From assembly GCA_018857735.1 (NCBI GenBank), contig JABMCL010003496.1, forward strand, positions 147,501 through 211,500: a stretch of 64,000 nt of DNA, given 5' to 3'. Both the position numbers and the translations under genes were made by a program. The notes beneath the pieces are model-generated. The model was not told the DNA's origin, did no database searches, and saw only the letters and a list, made by a program, of their open reading frames with translations. Each line of letters opens with the position of its first letter. Positions within the stretch are counted from its first letter, which is position 1. This DNA comes from Alviniconcha marisindica. Taxonomy: Eukaryota; Mollusca; Gastropoda; Provannidae. Shown here piece by piece: positions 1 through 11,854 of the stretch.

Positions 1-324
1 AGCCGAACGTCCAAAACCACGCTGGTGTGCGACATCAACAACGTACAGCCATCAAGCGCCATCAGCACAACGAGCGTCATTCGACGACCCAGCGACATCA
101 GCCCCGACGACCCCTTGGAAGGGGAGAAGCCCAACGACCTGCTGCAGCGGCTCTACGAGCTGTGGCGCGTTCAGCTCTCACCTTCCTACCGTCCCCACGT
201 CTGCGGCAACCCGGAAGCCACGGCGGAATACAACTTGCGGAGCCTGAGAGACCTGTATCCGCAAGATCAGCGCACGCCTAACTGGACGAAGAGAGTCGCA
301 CAAGTCATGGTCTTTTGCAGAAAG
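1..324 (+). CDS. Partial coding exon, copy 1 of an unrecognised duplicated exon
   Basis: The frame is open from the first base of the window, so the 5' end is cut off; an internal Met codon lies at 25. The reading frame aligns with the exon at 3299-3757: both carry QPSS, DISPD, then the shared core PLEGEKPNDLLQRLYELWR and SYRP, GNPEATAEYNL. The two copies differ mainly after this core. I place the likely 3' border at AAG|GTCCAC because similarity between the copies weakens there, but that donor is weak. The DNA of the core is nearly identical between copies, pointing to a recent duplication, gene conversion or strong constraint. I do not recognise the family; it is polar and lacks membrane segments. 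Mutually exclusive exons of one gene or two tandem genes are both possible. Confidence 0.5.
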
Positions 325-1198
325 GTCCACATCATTCAGTTTGCTTCCTATGAGGCTTTTTATTTTGGGGCGGGTTGGGGGAGTTGAGGAGTATGAGCAC
401 GGTGTATGGTATCTAGGTCGTTTAGAAAAGGAGCGAGACAGTGGTTTTTCTCTTTCACAATGCAGCGTGCATCTCTGTGAGAGTATGGTGGTGCGGTCTT
501 TGGAGTCTCTGTGTGTGTGTGGTGGTGGGGTGGGGGGGGGGGGGGGCTGCAAGTCAGCAATACACGATCCTAGTCTAAGTCTGACCCCCCCTCCTCCCCC
601 CCCCACTTCTTGATTGATCTCCGTCTCCAGGTCATATGATGTTTGAAATGAAAACTTGATTTCATTTTTTCACTTATTGAAGGAACAGAAACATTATATG
701 AGTCAGTGTCCTGCGTTGTCCAACTGAGCTCTCTCTCTCTCTCTCCTGGCGACATGTTACTTAATGTGTCATCAGAAGAGAGAAAGCTCCCCCGACTGAC
801 GTATAGTTCAACAAAAGCGAAGCGGCACCCACGTGTTTGATTTTTTTCTTCTTCTGGTGACATCAGTTTAGCGGGTTTATTTGTCCTACCAGCCATCGCT
901 TCGGCAAAGGCAGAAAGCCGTTTTTTGTGTCGTTGGTTAGACAACAATTTCACAGCTTCTTACTGCTACAACCACGTACACTGATCGAGAGGCCATACGT
1001 GTTTACAGGGAAGATGCAATTTATAACTATCTAGTGCGCTTGCCCATACCTGTCGTCTGCTAATTGCCGACTGACTAGCCGAGCAAAGGGCGATAGTGAC
1101 CACTTTTCATTATCGTAACATTTTCCAAACAGCATTACGCGAACAAGGCGAAGAGTTCCGCCCCACGCGCCTATATATATTGTGTGTTTTTTTGTGTG

Positions 1199-1239
<41 letters not shown>

Positions 1240-1246
1240 AGAGAGA

Positions 1247-1310
<64 letters not shown>

Positions 1311-1312
1311 TT
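1199..1312. repeat. Compound (TG)n(GA)n microsatellite
   Basis: A TG tract of about 40 bases passes directly into a GA tract of about 70 bases with one interruption. Confidence 0.95.
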
Positions 1313-2474
1313 GCTGTTTATGGCACCCAGTGTAAATCTAACAGCGCTGTAAAAGTCAACATCGCGGTCAATCGCGAAGAAAATTGTTCGATGGTTTTTG
1401 CCCTTGCAAAGCAGTGCAGGTTTGGTCAGGATCAGCTGCCGTTTGCTGTTCGTTGCATCACTTAAGGAACATGAAGCCTTTGGTTTTCCTCAAAATGTTC
1501 TAGAAATCTACGTAGTTTGTTCATTATTGTCGGATGTGGTCGAACGGGAGTGAGATACTTCTCGTCTGCGAGTACTGACTGGTGAAAATCGCGTTCTGTC
1601 AAGCATAACTTGTCACGTTAGTACCTCAGGTACCATAAATGTTCGGCTGAGCTTGACGTTTTGTCAAAAACAGACTGGATCATGTTGTGAGAATATTTGC
1701 GCTTAATGTGTAATGGGCAAAATAGTGACAGTGACGTTTTCTTTATAAAGTGTGCAGCATATCATGGGTTCAGTGCTCGGGGAGCTCACTGTCTTTGATA
1801 CATGCGCAGATCCCACGATGCAGCCTACCAGTGTTTGCTTCTGTTTTCTTTCGTTCTTTCTTTCTTACGCCTAGAGCTTAATACTGTCTACTATAAATGT
1901 ATCACGCGCACTCCTTCGTCTTCTCACTGTGACTGTTTTTAACTTTACACACCATCCCGTACTCTCCGCTCTGCTTCTGACGTCTTCTCACTGTGACTGT
2001 CTTCAACTTGCACACCCTCCCGTACTCTCCGCTCTGCTTCTGATACTCTCAGCCTCCAGATTGCTCGTACCAGACTTTCCATTGTTGGTTCTCACGCCTT
2101 TTCTGTCTTTGGCCCCTCTACATGGAATAATCTTCCCCTTCCTCTCCGACAGAAACACCTGTTACACGTCATTGTCAAGCCAACTTTCATCCAAACACGG
2201 GACAGGAAAACAACAGAGCTCAACCAAAAACAGATTTAGCTTTTCATCTCATTTTTAAGTGTTGTTTAAGTGTCGTTTTGTAGCTTGACAAAGGGGATTA
2301 CCCCGAAAATATCAGTCACTCCTGTAATATTTCCATCATTTATAGATTTAGTAACTAATTCAGTTTTCGTGATCCGTGATTCGTGTAGTGTGCAGACAGT
2401 ATTTTATGTTGTTTTATGTAGATACCTGTCAGATTAACTCGTGCTGGCGTTCTCCCCCAAAACATGCGTGCATG

Positions 2475-2492
2475 GTGTGTGTGTGTGTGTGT

Positions 2493-2574
<82 letters not shown>

Positions 2575-2582
2575 CGTGTGTG
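2475..2582. repeat. (TG)n microsatellite
   Basis: Almost pure TG dinucleotides, ending in a few CG/TG steps. Confidence 0.95.
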
Positions 2583-2895
2583 TTTTGGATTCTTTTCGTT
2601 TCTTTACGGAAGCTCTGTTGCTGTTTTTTCGTCATTCGCAGAACGCATGACGTAGATTGCAATTCTATTTCGTGTTTTCACAAACATGAATTTGCTGACG
2701 CAGTGTTTTTTCCACTTCATTCTGAGAATCAGCCACATCCCTCTCAGTGGAGGTCACACTTTTGACCAAATCTAGACTCCCTGCTTCATTTCGAAATGAT
2801 CTTTATCTGGGGTTTCTTCAATGGTAAAACTTCATTGTACAGGCGTTGTTCTCAGTATTTGGATTTTGAGTATGCGTGGTTCTCGGACAAGGTCA

Positions 2896-2903
2896 TATAA
2901 AAG
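2896..2903 (+). promoter_or_regulatory. Possible TATA box before exon copy 2
   Basis: TATAAAAG lies about 400 bases before the ATG at 3299. A start site would be expected near 2925-2930. No other core-promoter element is clear, so this is an inference from one motif and position. Confidence 0.35.
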
Positions 2904-2936
2904 GGCAAGAGTGCCACGAGCAGAAATTCTGCGGAT

Positions 2937-2966
2937 GTTAAGCACCATGTTTACTTACTTACTTAC
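2937..2966 (+). mobile_element. SINE 3' end with TTAC tail (family B)
   Basis: GTTAAGCACCATGTTTAC followed by TTAC repeats. The same string ends the SINE at 27969-28304 on the opposite strand. Only the 3' end is recognisable. Confidence 0.5.
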
Positions 2967-3298
2967 GAGCTGAAATAATCTGGAGTGATAACTGATGTTG
3001 TCATAATCATAGACTATATTTCGGATGGTGTCTTATTTTTAAACAGTGGTGCGTCTTCTAAAAATGTGACAACGTCCGGTGGTTGAGTGAGGAACTTGAA
3101 GATAGGGTAGTACACACAGCCTCAGAAATGTTGTGTGGATCGGTGTATCGCGGGATAATCATTAGAATAACCCGCTCAGCCCTTCAAGGCAGGCTACTGT
3201 TCTGCAGTGTATATCAGGCAGTACGTATCTGACAGAGTACCTCTCGTTGTTTGACGTACTCCGCGGTGCATTGACTCTGTGGGTGGAGAACCACCCCC

Positions 3299-3757
3299 AT
3301 GGACTCAGGACATTTCGAGAGGTCCAGTTCCAGCACCACGGAGCAAAGGCAGACGACTGACCATGAAATCTCTGACAGCCGACTGACCTTGAAATCGGAC
3401 AAGGACCAAGGCTATAGCATTACTTCCATTACCACGTGCAGTCGAACTTATGACGGCAGCATCATCATACAGCCATCGAGCTTCGTGAGCACATCGAACG
3501 TCAATCGACGACAGATGGACATCAGCCCCGACTCCCCCTTGGAAGGGGAGAAGCCCAACGACCTGCTGCAGCGGCTCTACGAGCTGTGGCGCATCCAGCT
3601 CACGCCTTCCTACCGTCCCCAGGTCTACGGCAATCCGGAAGCCACGGCCGAGTACAACTTGGAGTGTGTGAAATCCATTCAGCGGTCTCGTTTGCAGAAG
3701 AAAGGGAAACAGTTGCCCAGCGCGATGGTCATGCAGGCCATCGTCTACATGAAGAAG
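3299..3757 (+). CDS. Coding exon, copy 2 of the unrecognised duplicated exon
   Basis: An open frame starts with ATG at 3299 (MDSGHFERSSSSTTEQ) and shares the core PLEGEKPNDLLQRLYELWR with copy 1. The first 70 residues are Ser/Thr/Asp-rich and look disordered. The core (about residues 80-125) is conserved, and a basic, helix-prone tail follows (KKGKQLPSAMVMQAIVYMKK). The ATG is chosen because it is the first in frame and lies downstream of a TATA-like box. The border AAG|GTCCAG is tentative. If not spliced, the frame runs on to a stop near 3800. The stretch after the exon resembles that after copy 1, supporting a tandem duplication with a period near 3.4 kb. Function unknown. Confidence 0.5.
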
Positions 3758-3989
3758 GTCCAGATCAGTCGATCGCTCATTTTTGCGACGGCGTTAGGAT
3801 GAGGCTTTTTTTCGGCAGGGGCAGGGGATGGGGTGGGGATGGGGTGGGGCGGGGGTGGGGGTGGGGGAGCTTGCTGTATGGTGTATTATGGGGTGGTTTA
3901 CAAAGAGGCGTGTCAGAGTGCATTTTTTTTTAGCACGAAGCATGCGTTCTTTGGTGGGTGTGATGGTGCGGTGGTTCCGAGGTGGGGGC

Positions 3990-3993
3990 AGAG

Positions 3994-4024
<31 letters not shown>

Positions 4025-4090
4025 GAGGGGGGGTGGGGGTGGAGAGGGGAGGTGGTGGGGGTCGAGGGATGGGGAGGGGACATCATATTT
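3990..4090. repeat. TG tract in a G-rich stretch
   Basis: A (TG)n run at about 3998-4023 followed by G-rich simple sequence. The matching place after copy 1 (about 510-546) has the same TG-then-G pattern, so this belongs to the duplicated unit. Confidence 0.6.
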
Positions 4091-5003
4091 CCTCTAGGAT
4101 TGTGGATGGATGCTGACTTGCAGACCTGATGTGTCGCCAAGAAAGGGGCTGGAGATAAATTAGTGAGGAGTTCGATCCCTCACCTTCATGAAATTACGTC
4201 GTCAGTAAGTTTATGCGAAGACGAGGAATTCAAATGAAGATGAGTTTTCGACACTCAGCATTGCTATAAGAACTCTCATCCATCAGATCTCTCTCTCTCT
4301 CTCTCTCTCGATGTCCATGTGCGCACAGTAGTGACTCAGATGAAAAACGCGAGTCTTGGTAATAATGAGTGTTAACGCCATTTGATGGCCGGGCAAAGTT
4401 AGGTGACAAACATTCTGCCATTGCAATTTTATCGAAAGCTATTTTTTAATGATGTCAGACTTTGCTATACTCATTGAACATTACCCGCGTTCAAACTTTG
4501 TATACTTCTTGATTACTTCAACTAGATCATGAATATACTACTACATTTAACGAAAGTTTAACTTTAGCATCTGTTTGTGAGAGACAATATGGGTGTTTCC
4601 TGATCTCGGACACTGTTTAAGCGAGATCTGGCAGACTTTGCATGGCTATAACACCAGGTTTGATGATCATGACCTTGTTTCAAGGCCACACGTGTGTCGG
4701 AAACACAAACTGTAAATTTTCAATCTATACTGTCCGATCTAGTAACACACAATAAAAAGATTGTACACAATATGAATTGTGTGACTGGGAGAGAACTTGC
4801 ACCTTTTTTTCTTCAGTTTTACAATGCAATGCGAGTCATGCAAAGAACATCAAATGCAGTTCTTGTTATTTAATAGGATCTTACCAATGATTTTATTGCA
4901 GAGATAAGGAGCCCACGATAATGTAAACACATTTTGAATTGTTTCCTTTTTCCTGTAGGTTGATTTCTTTTTTAATACAATGCTAACCATGATTGTATTG
5001 TAG

Positions 5004-5179
5004 GAGGGAAAGGGTCATCGAAGAGGGCGAACCTCATCTCAGTCCAGCTTAAGAAAGGAGTGATCGCAAAACTGCTTAAAGGACAGCTCAGGAAATGCAA
5101 GAACTGGAGGGTGGATAGATATTTATCATCCACCACTATTCTTTTCGGCAAGGTTGCACAGGACAGACTGGTTCAGTGA
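5004..5179 (+). CDS. Candidate terminal exon of the upstream gene
   Basis: After the acceptor-like ATTGTAG, one frame stays open for 57 codons up to TGA at 5177-5179. It encodes a basic, hydrophobic-patterned peptide (for example LISVQLKKGVIAKLLKGQL). The frame needs one base from the preceding exon, which does not fit the phase-0 donor I propose for copy 2, so the link is doubtful. No AATAAA follows closely. It could also be a chance open frame. Confidence 0.25.
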
Positions 5180-5758
5180 AGTCGCGGGTCCTCTTTGAGG
5201 ACTACACAAAGAGCCTGCAGCATTTCTGACGGGGGTGGTCTTGCTATGGCCACATCTCAGTTCACCGTTCTGCGACGGTAATACTGGAGAAGGGTCCAGA
5301 ATGCACCGAATGTCTCATTGCATGCAAACTGACTTCGCTAAGACTTTTCAGTTCATCAACCAAAAGCCAGCCAACTTCGTGAACACTTCGACGGCAAGAC
5401 AACAATGGTTTTAAAAGACGTCTTCCCAAGAGCTTTTCTTCAGTGACAGTGCACTACAATGAAACAAACGTTAAAACAAATTGATGGTACTGGCTTGATG
5501 TGATGCACAATGAGAGATTAGCCTTGAGTCACACCTTGTAGTGTGACTTAGCGTTGGGCTTGAGGCGCTTACGAAGTCAGATGTACTACCCAAACATTCA
5601 GAACCAAGTGCTCGGTTGAAATATTATGCAAACCTGTATCGCCAGTCCAGTCTTCTGGACAAAGTCGACAGTCATTCTGACTCTCAGGAATGTTGCCGGA
5701 CCAGTATCATGCTAACCTGTCGCTACCATCAGGCCTAGTTTTATGGGCCTGTGTCTTC
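5180..5758. other. Non-coding stretch
   Basis: No exon, RNA gene or recognisable repeat is seen before the minisatellite that begins near 5760. Confidence 0.4.
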
Positions 5759-6565
5759 ATTCCGGTCTTCAGTGAGGGCATGACACGGTCAGTCTGTGAG
5801 ATGATGTACACGTACCAGTGCCACGCAAGCCTGTATCATCAGTCCTGTTTTCAGGGCAATATCCATGGTCAGTCTCAGGCCGGGATAACGCACGTACCAG
5901 TTCCATGAAGGCCTGTACAGTCAGTCCTGTTTTCTGGGCGATATTCATGGTCAGTCTCAAGGATGACACCGCACCAATGCTACTCTAGCGTGTATAGTCA
6001 GTCCTGTTTTCAGGGCGATATTCATGTCAGTCTCACGGATGACGCCGCACCAGCGCTACTCTAGCGTGTATCGCCAGTCGTGTTTTCAGGGCGATATTCG
6101 TGGTCAGTCTCAAGGATGACGCCGCACCAGTGCCACGATAGCTTGTATCCTCAGTCATGTCTTCAGGGCGATATTCGTAGTCAGTCTCACGGATGACGCC
6201 GCACCAGTGCCACGATAGCCTGTATCCTCAGTCATGTCTTCGGGGCAATACCCGTGGTCATTCTTGGGGATGACGCCGTTCCGTTGCAACGCAAGCAGCT
6301 TGTATGTTCAGCACAGTTTTCAGGGCAAACTCCTACGTCAGTGGCAAAGATCACCTGGCCACTCCGCCAGTGCCAGACTAACCTGTATCATCAGTCCGGT
6401 CTTCAAGGCAAAGTCCACGGTGCCAATGCTACGCTTTGGGGTCGGTCCGGTCTTCATGGGCCTGGCCATGGTGCCAATGCTAAACCTTGGAGTAAGTCTG
6501 GTCTTCGGGGCGTGGCCATGGTATCAGTGCTACACATCGGAGTCAGTCCGGTCTTCAGAAAAGTC
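5759..6565. repeat. Decayed ~77-bp minisatellite
   Basis: About a dozen units share CAGTCCTGTTTTCAGGGC, a GGTCAGTCTCACGGATGA segment and CCGCACCAGTGC. Units begin near 5839, 5929, 5999, 6076, 6154, 6231, 6309 and 6393 (period about 77), then shorten to about 50 bp. Confidence 0.85.
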
Positions 6566-7561
6566 CACGGTCAGTCTTAGGAATGCCACCGCAACGCATG
6601 ACCTTTTTATTTGCTTTGCTAGTACTGTAGTAGTCCGTGTATGGTTTCACCGCATCAGGCAAGGGCATGCGTTGGCCGGTTCGGCCTAGGTCCTTGGTAA
6701 AGCCGGTATTAATTGGAGCAGATTCGAGTTTCATTCTCAGCGTGGTATGTTTTCTCATACTGTGCACGAATATTTCACCTAGGCGACTATAGAATGGTGC
6801 ACAGATCTAGATCGGCGGCGTTCCCAGTGTTTAGAACGGGCAATCCAGCTTCCGGATTGGCCAGTCGTGTCAGCTCATCTTTAAATTATGCATATGACCC
6901 GCGCGTCGACAGACGACACTTTTTCAGTTTTGTGTCGAAGGTCTGGGTGTATTTTGTCGGGACATTTAACTAACGTGTGTGAGGGGCTAACCCAGTAGTT
7001 TACTTGGAACTCTGTGGATCTCGTCTACGGAAATGTATTCGGTAAACAAGGCTGCTTTATTCATATTGTTGATGTGCAGCGTAAGCCATTTCCCATCCAT
7101 TTACCTCAGTCATGACAGTCAGTGACGCTCAGTCATACCGCGCAGCTATCACGACATCAAGTTCGGAGTCGATGCTATCTTACTAACTGAGAAAAGCTTC
7201 TTTTTTGTGTATGTGCACAGTCCGCGTACCAAATGAATGCCCCATCAAGACACGGCTATCGGTTTGACCCATGTTCGAGTACACATCGACTCGCCTTTAT
7301 CTAAACTAAAAATGTGGCTTGATGGACTCGGGGAATATGTCTTTTAATCCTCCCCCTCTCTGTTTCTCTCTCTCTCTCCCCCCCCCTCCCCCCACCCATA
7401 TGCCTCCCCCTCACACACACAAACACCGAGGGGACAAAACATTTTTTTTTTAAATCATAAAAAAAATACATGTATGTACAAACTCAGATCCTACTTTTAC
7501 AGTCCATTTCACTGAATAGCATCCTACCATCTTTTGCTTCTCGTCTTCCTTTGGCGGCTGT

Positions 7562-7565
7562 GCGT

Positions 7566-7624
<59 letters not shown>

Positions 7625-7647
7625 GTAGTATGTGTGTGTGTGTGCCT
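7562..7647. repeat. (TG)n microsatellite
   Basis: Near-pure TG repeat with a short interruption near 7620. Confidence 0.95.
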
Positions 7648-7879
7648 ACATGTTTTAGCTGATGGGGTCTTCATAATGAACAGGGAAGGGGGTTTACATG
7701 GCCTTACATGGTATAGTAATACGTAAGTCTATATTACATGTGTTTCAAAGAATACATTCTTAAGCATTCCTCAGACATGAAGTGGAGTCAGAAAAGTTCA
7801 CCCCGACGATTAGGAACAGCAGCAAGAAAGGCAAATCCAACCTTGCTGAAAGAAAGAAATCCAAATACCCGCATTGACC

Positions 7880-9330
7880 AGGAGCAATCCGCCATTGTCA
7901 ACAGGAGTCTTCACCAGCATTTTTTTAAAAACCAGTGTCAACAGACAACCTGCCACTCAACATGTACCATAGGGCAATCAGACAATGTCAGCAGAAAAGT
8001 GTTCAATAAACTCTGTCACTGATCATAAAAATCCAGCCGTCAACAGAAAACCCTCCAGCAAACTTTGACTGTCTGTTGTTCAGTACGCCAACGTCAACAG
8101 AAAACCCTCCAGCAAACTTTGACTGTGTCTGTTGTTCAGTACGCCAACGTCAACAGAAAACCCTCCAGCAAACTTTGACTGTATCTGTTGTTCAGTACGC
8201 CAATGTCAACAGAAAACCCTCCAGCAAACTTTGACTGTCTGTTGTTCAGTACGCCAACGTCAACAGAAAACCCTCCAGCAAACTTTGACTGTGTCTGTTG
8301 TTCAGTACGCCAGTGTCAGCAGAAAAACTTCCAGTTTGCAAACATTAATTATGAGAAGAAATCCGCCAATGTCAATGGAAAACCTTGCAGAAAAATGCTG
8401 ACTACTGACTAGAAATCTGTGAATGCCGAAGGAAAATTTCGATATAGTAATCTTTTGAACACAATCAGCCCAAATGTCGGCAGAAAAACTTTCAGTAAAT
8501 TTTGACAATGAGCAGTCCATCAATGTAAACAGAAAGCAATCCAACTAAAACTTGCAAACTTTGACCACAAATGCCGGCTATATCTCTGATGAAGAGCTGT
8601 TGATTAGTGTGTGTGAATAGAAAGCTTTTTACTGTTTCTTAGTAAAGCAATCTTATCAACCAGTTTCATTAAAAAGCCCTCCCCCCACCTTTCCCAGCTC
8701 AGTACACAATGAGTGTGAAGACTCCTCTTGTGTCGACAACAACAACGAAAACCCTCCATTACATCATTTGCCACAGCCCATGTTACCAGAAATTCTTCCA
8801 GCAGAGGCATGACCATGAAGAATCGGTCCATGTCATCAGTTGGCTTTGATGATGAACAATCTGGATATGTCAGAAAGCCTTTCAGATGATCTTAGTTTGA
8901 CCATAACAATCTGCCGCCATCACTTTGGTGATGAGGAATTGCCCACATGACTAGGAAGCATTTTGAGTAACCTTTGACCTGGTGAACAATCCACCCACAA
9001 AAAACATCGGTAGATGATCACAAATGATCTGCCCACATGATCAGAAAGCTTTCCAGCAGACATCATTATCCTGCAGGAAGTCTGCTTATATCATCCAATA
9101 GCTTTCCACGTGACACTGACATGACGAACAATCGCCTAAGTCATCAGTAGACTGACTGTGAAAAATGCGCCCACGTAGGACTGGCTGTGAATACATAGTC
9201 TGTGCCTGGAAGACTTCTGCTATGGAAAATTCACCCTCGTCACCAGTAGAATTTGATCATGAACTGGTTTGACCAGATTTGATCATGAACTGTTTGACCA
9301 CCACACCAGAAAGTTTTCCGACAGACTTGA
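7880..9330. repeat. Minisatellite with a 54/56-bp core and decayed flanks
   Basis: The core at 8041-8340 has units starting at 8041, 8095, 8151, 8207, 8261 and 8317. Each reads CAACAGAAAACCCTCCAGC, then AAACTTTGACTG and TTCAGTACGCCAA. Units alternate between 54 and 56 bp because of a GT dinucleotide gain. On both sides increasingly diverged units (AATCCGCCAATGTCA, TTTGATCATGAAC) extend to about 7880 and 9330: young centre, old edges. Confidence 0.8.
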
Positions 9331-9339
9331 AAAACATGA

Positions 9340-10400
9340 TGCCAGTTCGTTTAACTTTGAGGTTTTTATACATTATATAATTATATGTGTGTGTTGTTGG
9401 CTTCAGTGCAAACACTGAAAGACTTTATCTAATATTTGAGATGTATATTATTTTTATCATTTTGATATAGATCATTAATTATTGTACAGCAGATCTACAA
9501 GTTTTTACCCCCACCCCCAATAAATATATGATATGAAAAATTAATTAAAAGCAGAAAGAAAAAAGAAAAGAAAAAAATCCCCGTCCCTCCCTATTATGTG
9601 TAATGATTTGTGCTAAACTCGAGTTAAAAACCTGAACTTTAAATTTACTCGCAGGGTCACAGCATAAATGCAGTTATTTTCAAAATGAGTAGGATTGTTA
9701 TTATTGAGCCTTAGCCAATAATACAAACCGACATTCATTTTTTTGATACCACATTTCAAACTCACGGATTTGCAAAATACAAAACAAACATCTGACCAAG
9801 ATCAAACTTTGCATTTAACTGTAAAGTACGCATAAAAGACCAATCCCATAATGCTGTCTTTTATTTTTTACATAAGACTGTTTTTGACTTTTAGCATTTA
9901 TTGACTTATAATTTTAATATCAATAGAAATAAATGAGTGGCACAAGAGTAACAATTCAGAGCATTTTAAACATTTATTTTTATGTGTTTGTGCTGCATTT
10001 TTCCCCTGAAGTGGAACACATTATTGAATATATACACCATATTTTTCATTCTAGTACTTCATGTTACATATAATGTCATACCTAAGGTGTAATTAATTTA
10101 TTGTCTACAAAGGGGTGATGTTCAACTGCTTGATAATTTCTGTGCACTGGTACTGACCCTCTGGATTATGGCAGATGCTCTTAAATTATTATGAGTTTGT
10201 GGATTTTTACCATTTATACAGAACACTGAACATATAACAGAAGCATAGGTTTTATTCAGGACAGTTCAAATCTGCCCCAAAATGTGTGTATAGTAATGCA
10301 TGTAGCAGAATTACAAGCTATATTTCTGTCCAGTCATGCATTAACTTTATTTTGTTTTGATATAAACTATAAAGTCATTTGAATCACAGGAAAAACTCTT

Positions 10401-10436
<36 letters not shown>

Positions 10437-10984
10437 GGTGTGTGCGTGCATGTGTGTGCTTGTGAATGCTCAAGCTAAATACTTTGGCTGTTTACAGACC
10501 AACAATTTCCACACAATGTTTGTATACACATCTGTCAACGGACATGCATTTTTTATTTCATAATTTCTTGTTCATTCTTTACAAACTCACGCTTTCATAA
10601 ACATTAAACAGACACAAATGTACATGATGCCATCTACATAATTATGTATTCTATGAAAATCTGCATGAAATTTCTGGCTGAATTTTCAGAGATTTTTTTT
10701 ATTTTTTAAGTTGAATCCCCCACCATGTCTTATACATTGTTACTATGTTAGAACCAACCCTTAACTGAGGCAGAGCAAGCTGAAACATTTCACTCGCATG
10801 CAGGGCTAAGTTCAAAGAACCAACAATTTTCTTTGATGAGTATAACCCAGTCAAGTAGACAAGTCATTTCGTTTTCACAATTCAGCATTATGGCCACATT
10901 CGCTTTCAGATGCAAAAATGAGTCTTCTGACCATCCTGTATCATTTAAAACCTGAGCCAGGACGATACTTCCTTCCATTCTCAC
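9340..10984. other. AT-rich stretch without recognised features
   Basis: Only a short TG tract at about 10405-10450 stands out. No exon, RNA gene or transposon structure is apparent on either strand. Confidence 0.5.
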
Positions 10985-11022
10985 AAATCGTCCATAAAAT
11001 ATTCATGACATGAACCGATGAG

Positions 11023-11036
11023 GTCACCTAGGTAAC
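11023..11036. promoter_or_regulatory. RFX X-box palindrome 1
   Basis: GTCACCTAGGTAAC fits the X-box consensus GTNRCC-N2-RGYAAC at every position. RFX factors bind such sites at ciliary gene promoters in animals. It lies about 7 kb from the CPLANE1 start and within a repeated block, so a role is uncertain. Confidence 0.35.
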
Positions 11037-11151
11037 CGAGACTGAAAGCATGGCTTGTTCACCCGACAAAATATCTAAATGTTCCTGCCATTTTTGGCCG
11101 CCACAGGCTCTATCTCTAGACAACTTGGCCATAAATTATTCATGACAAGCG

Positions 11152-11165
11152 GTCACCTAGGTAAC
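11152..11165. promoter_or_regulatory. RFX X-box palindrome 2
   Basis: The same GTCACCTAGGTAAC in the second copy of the direct repeat. The 14-mer is unchanged although surrounding bases differ between the copies. Confidence 0.35.
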
Positions 11166-11267
11166 TGAGACTGAAAACGAGGCTTGTGCAGATGACAAAC
11201 TATCTGAACATTCTTGCCACTTTTGCACGCTGCAGCCTCTATTTCAATGGCTGTTACCTAGCTCATT

Positions 11268-11620
11268 AAAGGGGTACCAAAGCAAGGGCACTAGTTGACC
11301 TAAAAAAGTAGAAAATGTGCAAATATTCCCATTTGCAGGCTCCAAATAGTTCTATTCATAATTAAGCCACAAAAGTATTTTATTGTCACAAATTTGAGGT
11401 CCTCAGAGCCCAGTCATACTGGTTTGCTCTTTATGAATGGAAAGCAGGAAAGATTGCTGTGTGACTTATTATCAACACTTTTGCCACACACAATGGCCTT
11501 GTTCATGAAGTCACTGTCCACCACTGACACAGACAGCTGAGCACAAAATGGCACCAGTCATGGTTGTGTTTTCATGACCAGGCATTAACTTTTAACAAAC
11601 AGGATCAGAAATTGAGTGAA
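11268..11620 (+). repeat. Interspersed repeat family E, copy 1
   Basis: It matches the stretches at 33071-33420 and 38450-38700 in order: ATTAAAGGG, (C)AATATT(T)CC, TTTGCAGGCT, TTTGCTC...ATGAA.GAAAGCAG, TTTTGCCACAC, TTGTTCATGA and GCACAAAATGGCA. The ends and class are unknown; it may overlap the 3' untranslated region of the mL64 gene. Confidence 0.65.
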
Positions 11621-11728
11621 AAACTGCTGTGAGTGCATAGTCTACTCCAGGATCAGTGATGCTTTACTGCTTTGATTCCCCTTTAAAAGAAGGAATACAG
11701 CCCATGAGAGAAAGGTGGTTTGGACAAT

Positions 11729-11854
11729 TCACTTGGACTTTTCAGCTTCTTGGGCCATGTACTGAAGGCGCGCAGCCAACTTTTCCAGCCTCTTCTCCTT
11801 CTTCTGTTTCTTGGCCAATGCCTTTTCCTGCTTCTCTTTCTCCTCCAACATCTC
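11729..11854 (-). CDS. GADD45GIP1: GADD45GIP1 exon 4 (last coding)
   Basis: Acceptor TTCTACAG|GAGATG at 11854; enters in phase 0 and ends with TGA at 11729. Encodes 41 residues, Lys/Glu-rich (EKEKQEKALAKKQKKEKRLE), matching the basic C-terminal helix of mL64. A possible AATAAA on this strand lies near 11380. Confidence 0.9.
   Translation of the reverse strand, partial: EMLEEKEKQEKALAKKQKKEKRLEKLAARLQYMAQEAEKSK

Larger units (their letters stand above)
325..2890. other. Non-coding stretch between the two exon copies
   Basis: No coding exon is seen. Roughly 200 bases after copy 1 still resemble the sequence after copy 2 (shared ATGAGGCTTTTT, then a G-rich stretch and a TG run), so the duplicated unit extends beyond the exon. 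The rest is unique sequence plus two microsatellites. Confidence 0.5.
10985..11262. repeat. Two-unit direct repeat (~128 bp each)
   Basis: Two diverged copies share ATTCATGACA, GGTCACCTAGGTAAC, GAGACTGAAA, ATCT(G/A)AA and the CTCTAT(C/T)TC segment. The first copy is at about 10985-11115 and the second at about 11115-11262. Confidence 0.75.

Noticed and set aside
6713..6973. An 86-codon ORF after the 77-bp minisatellite
   Set aside because: No splice context, homology or codon pattern supports it.
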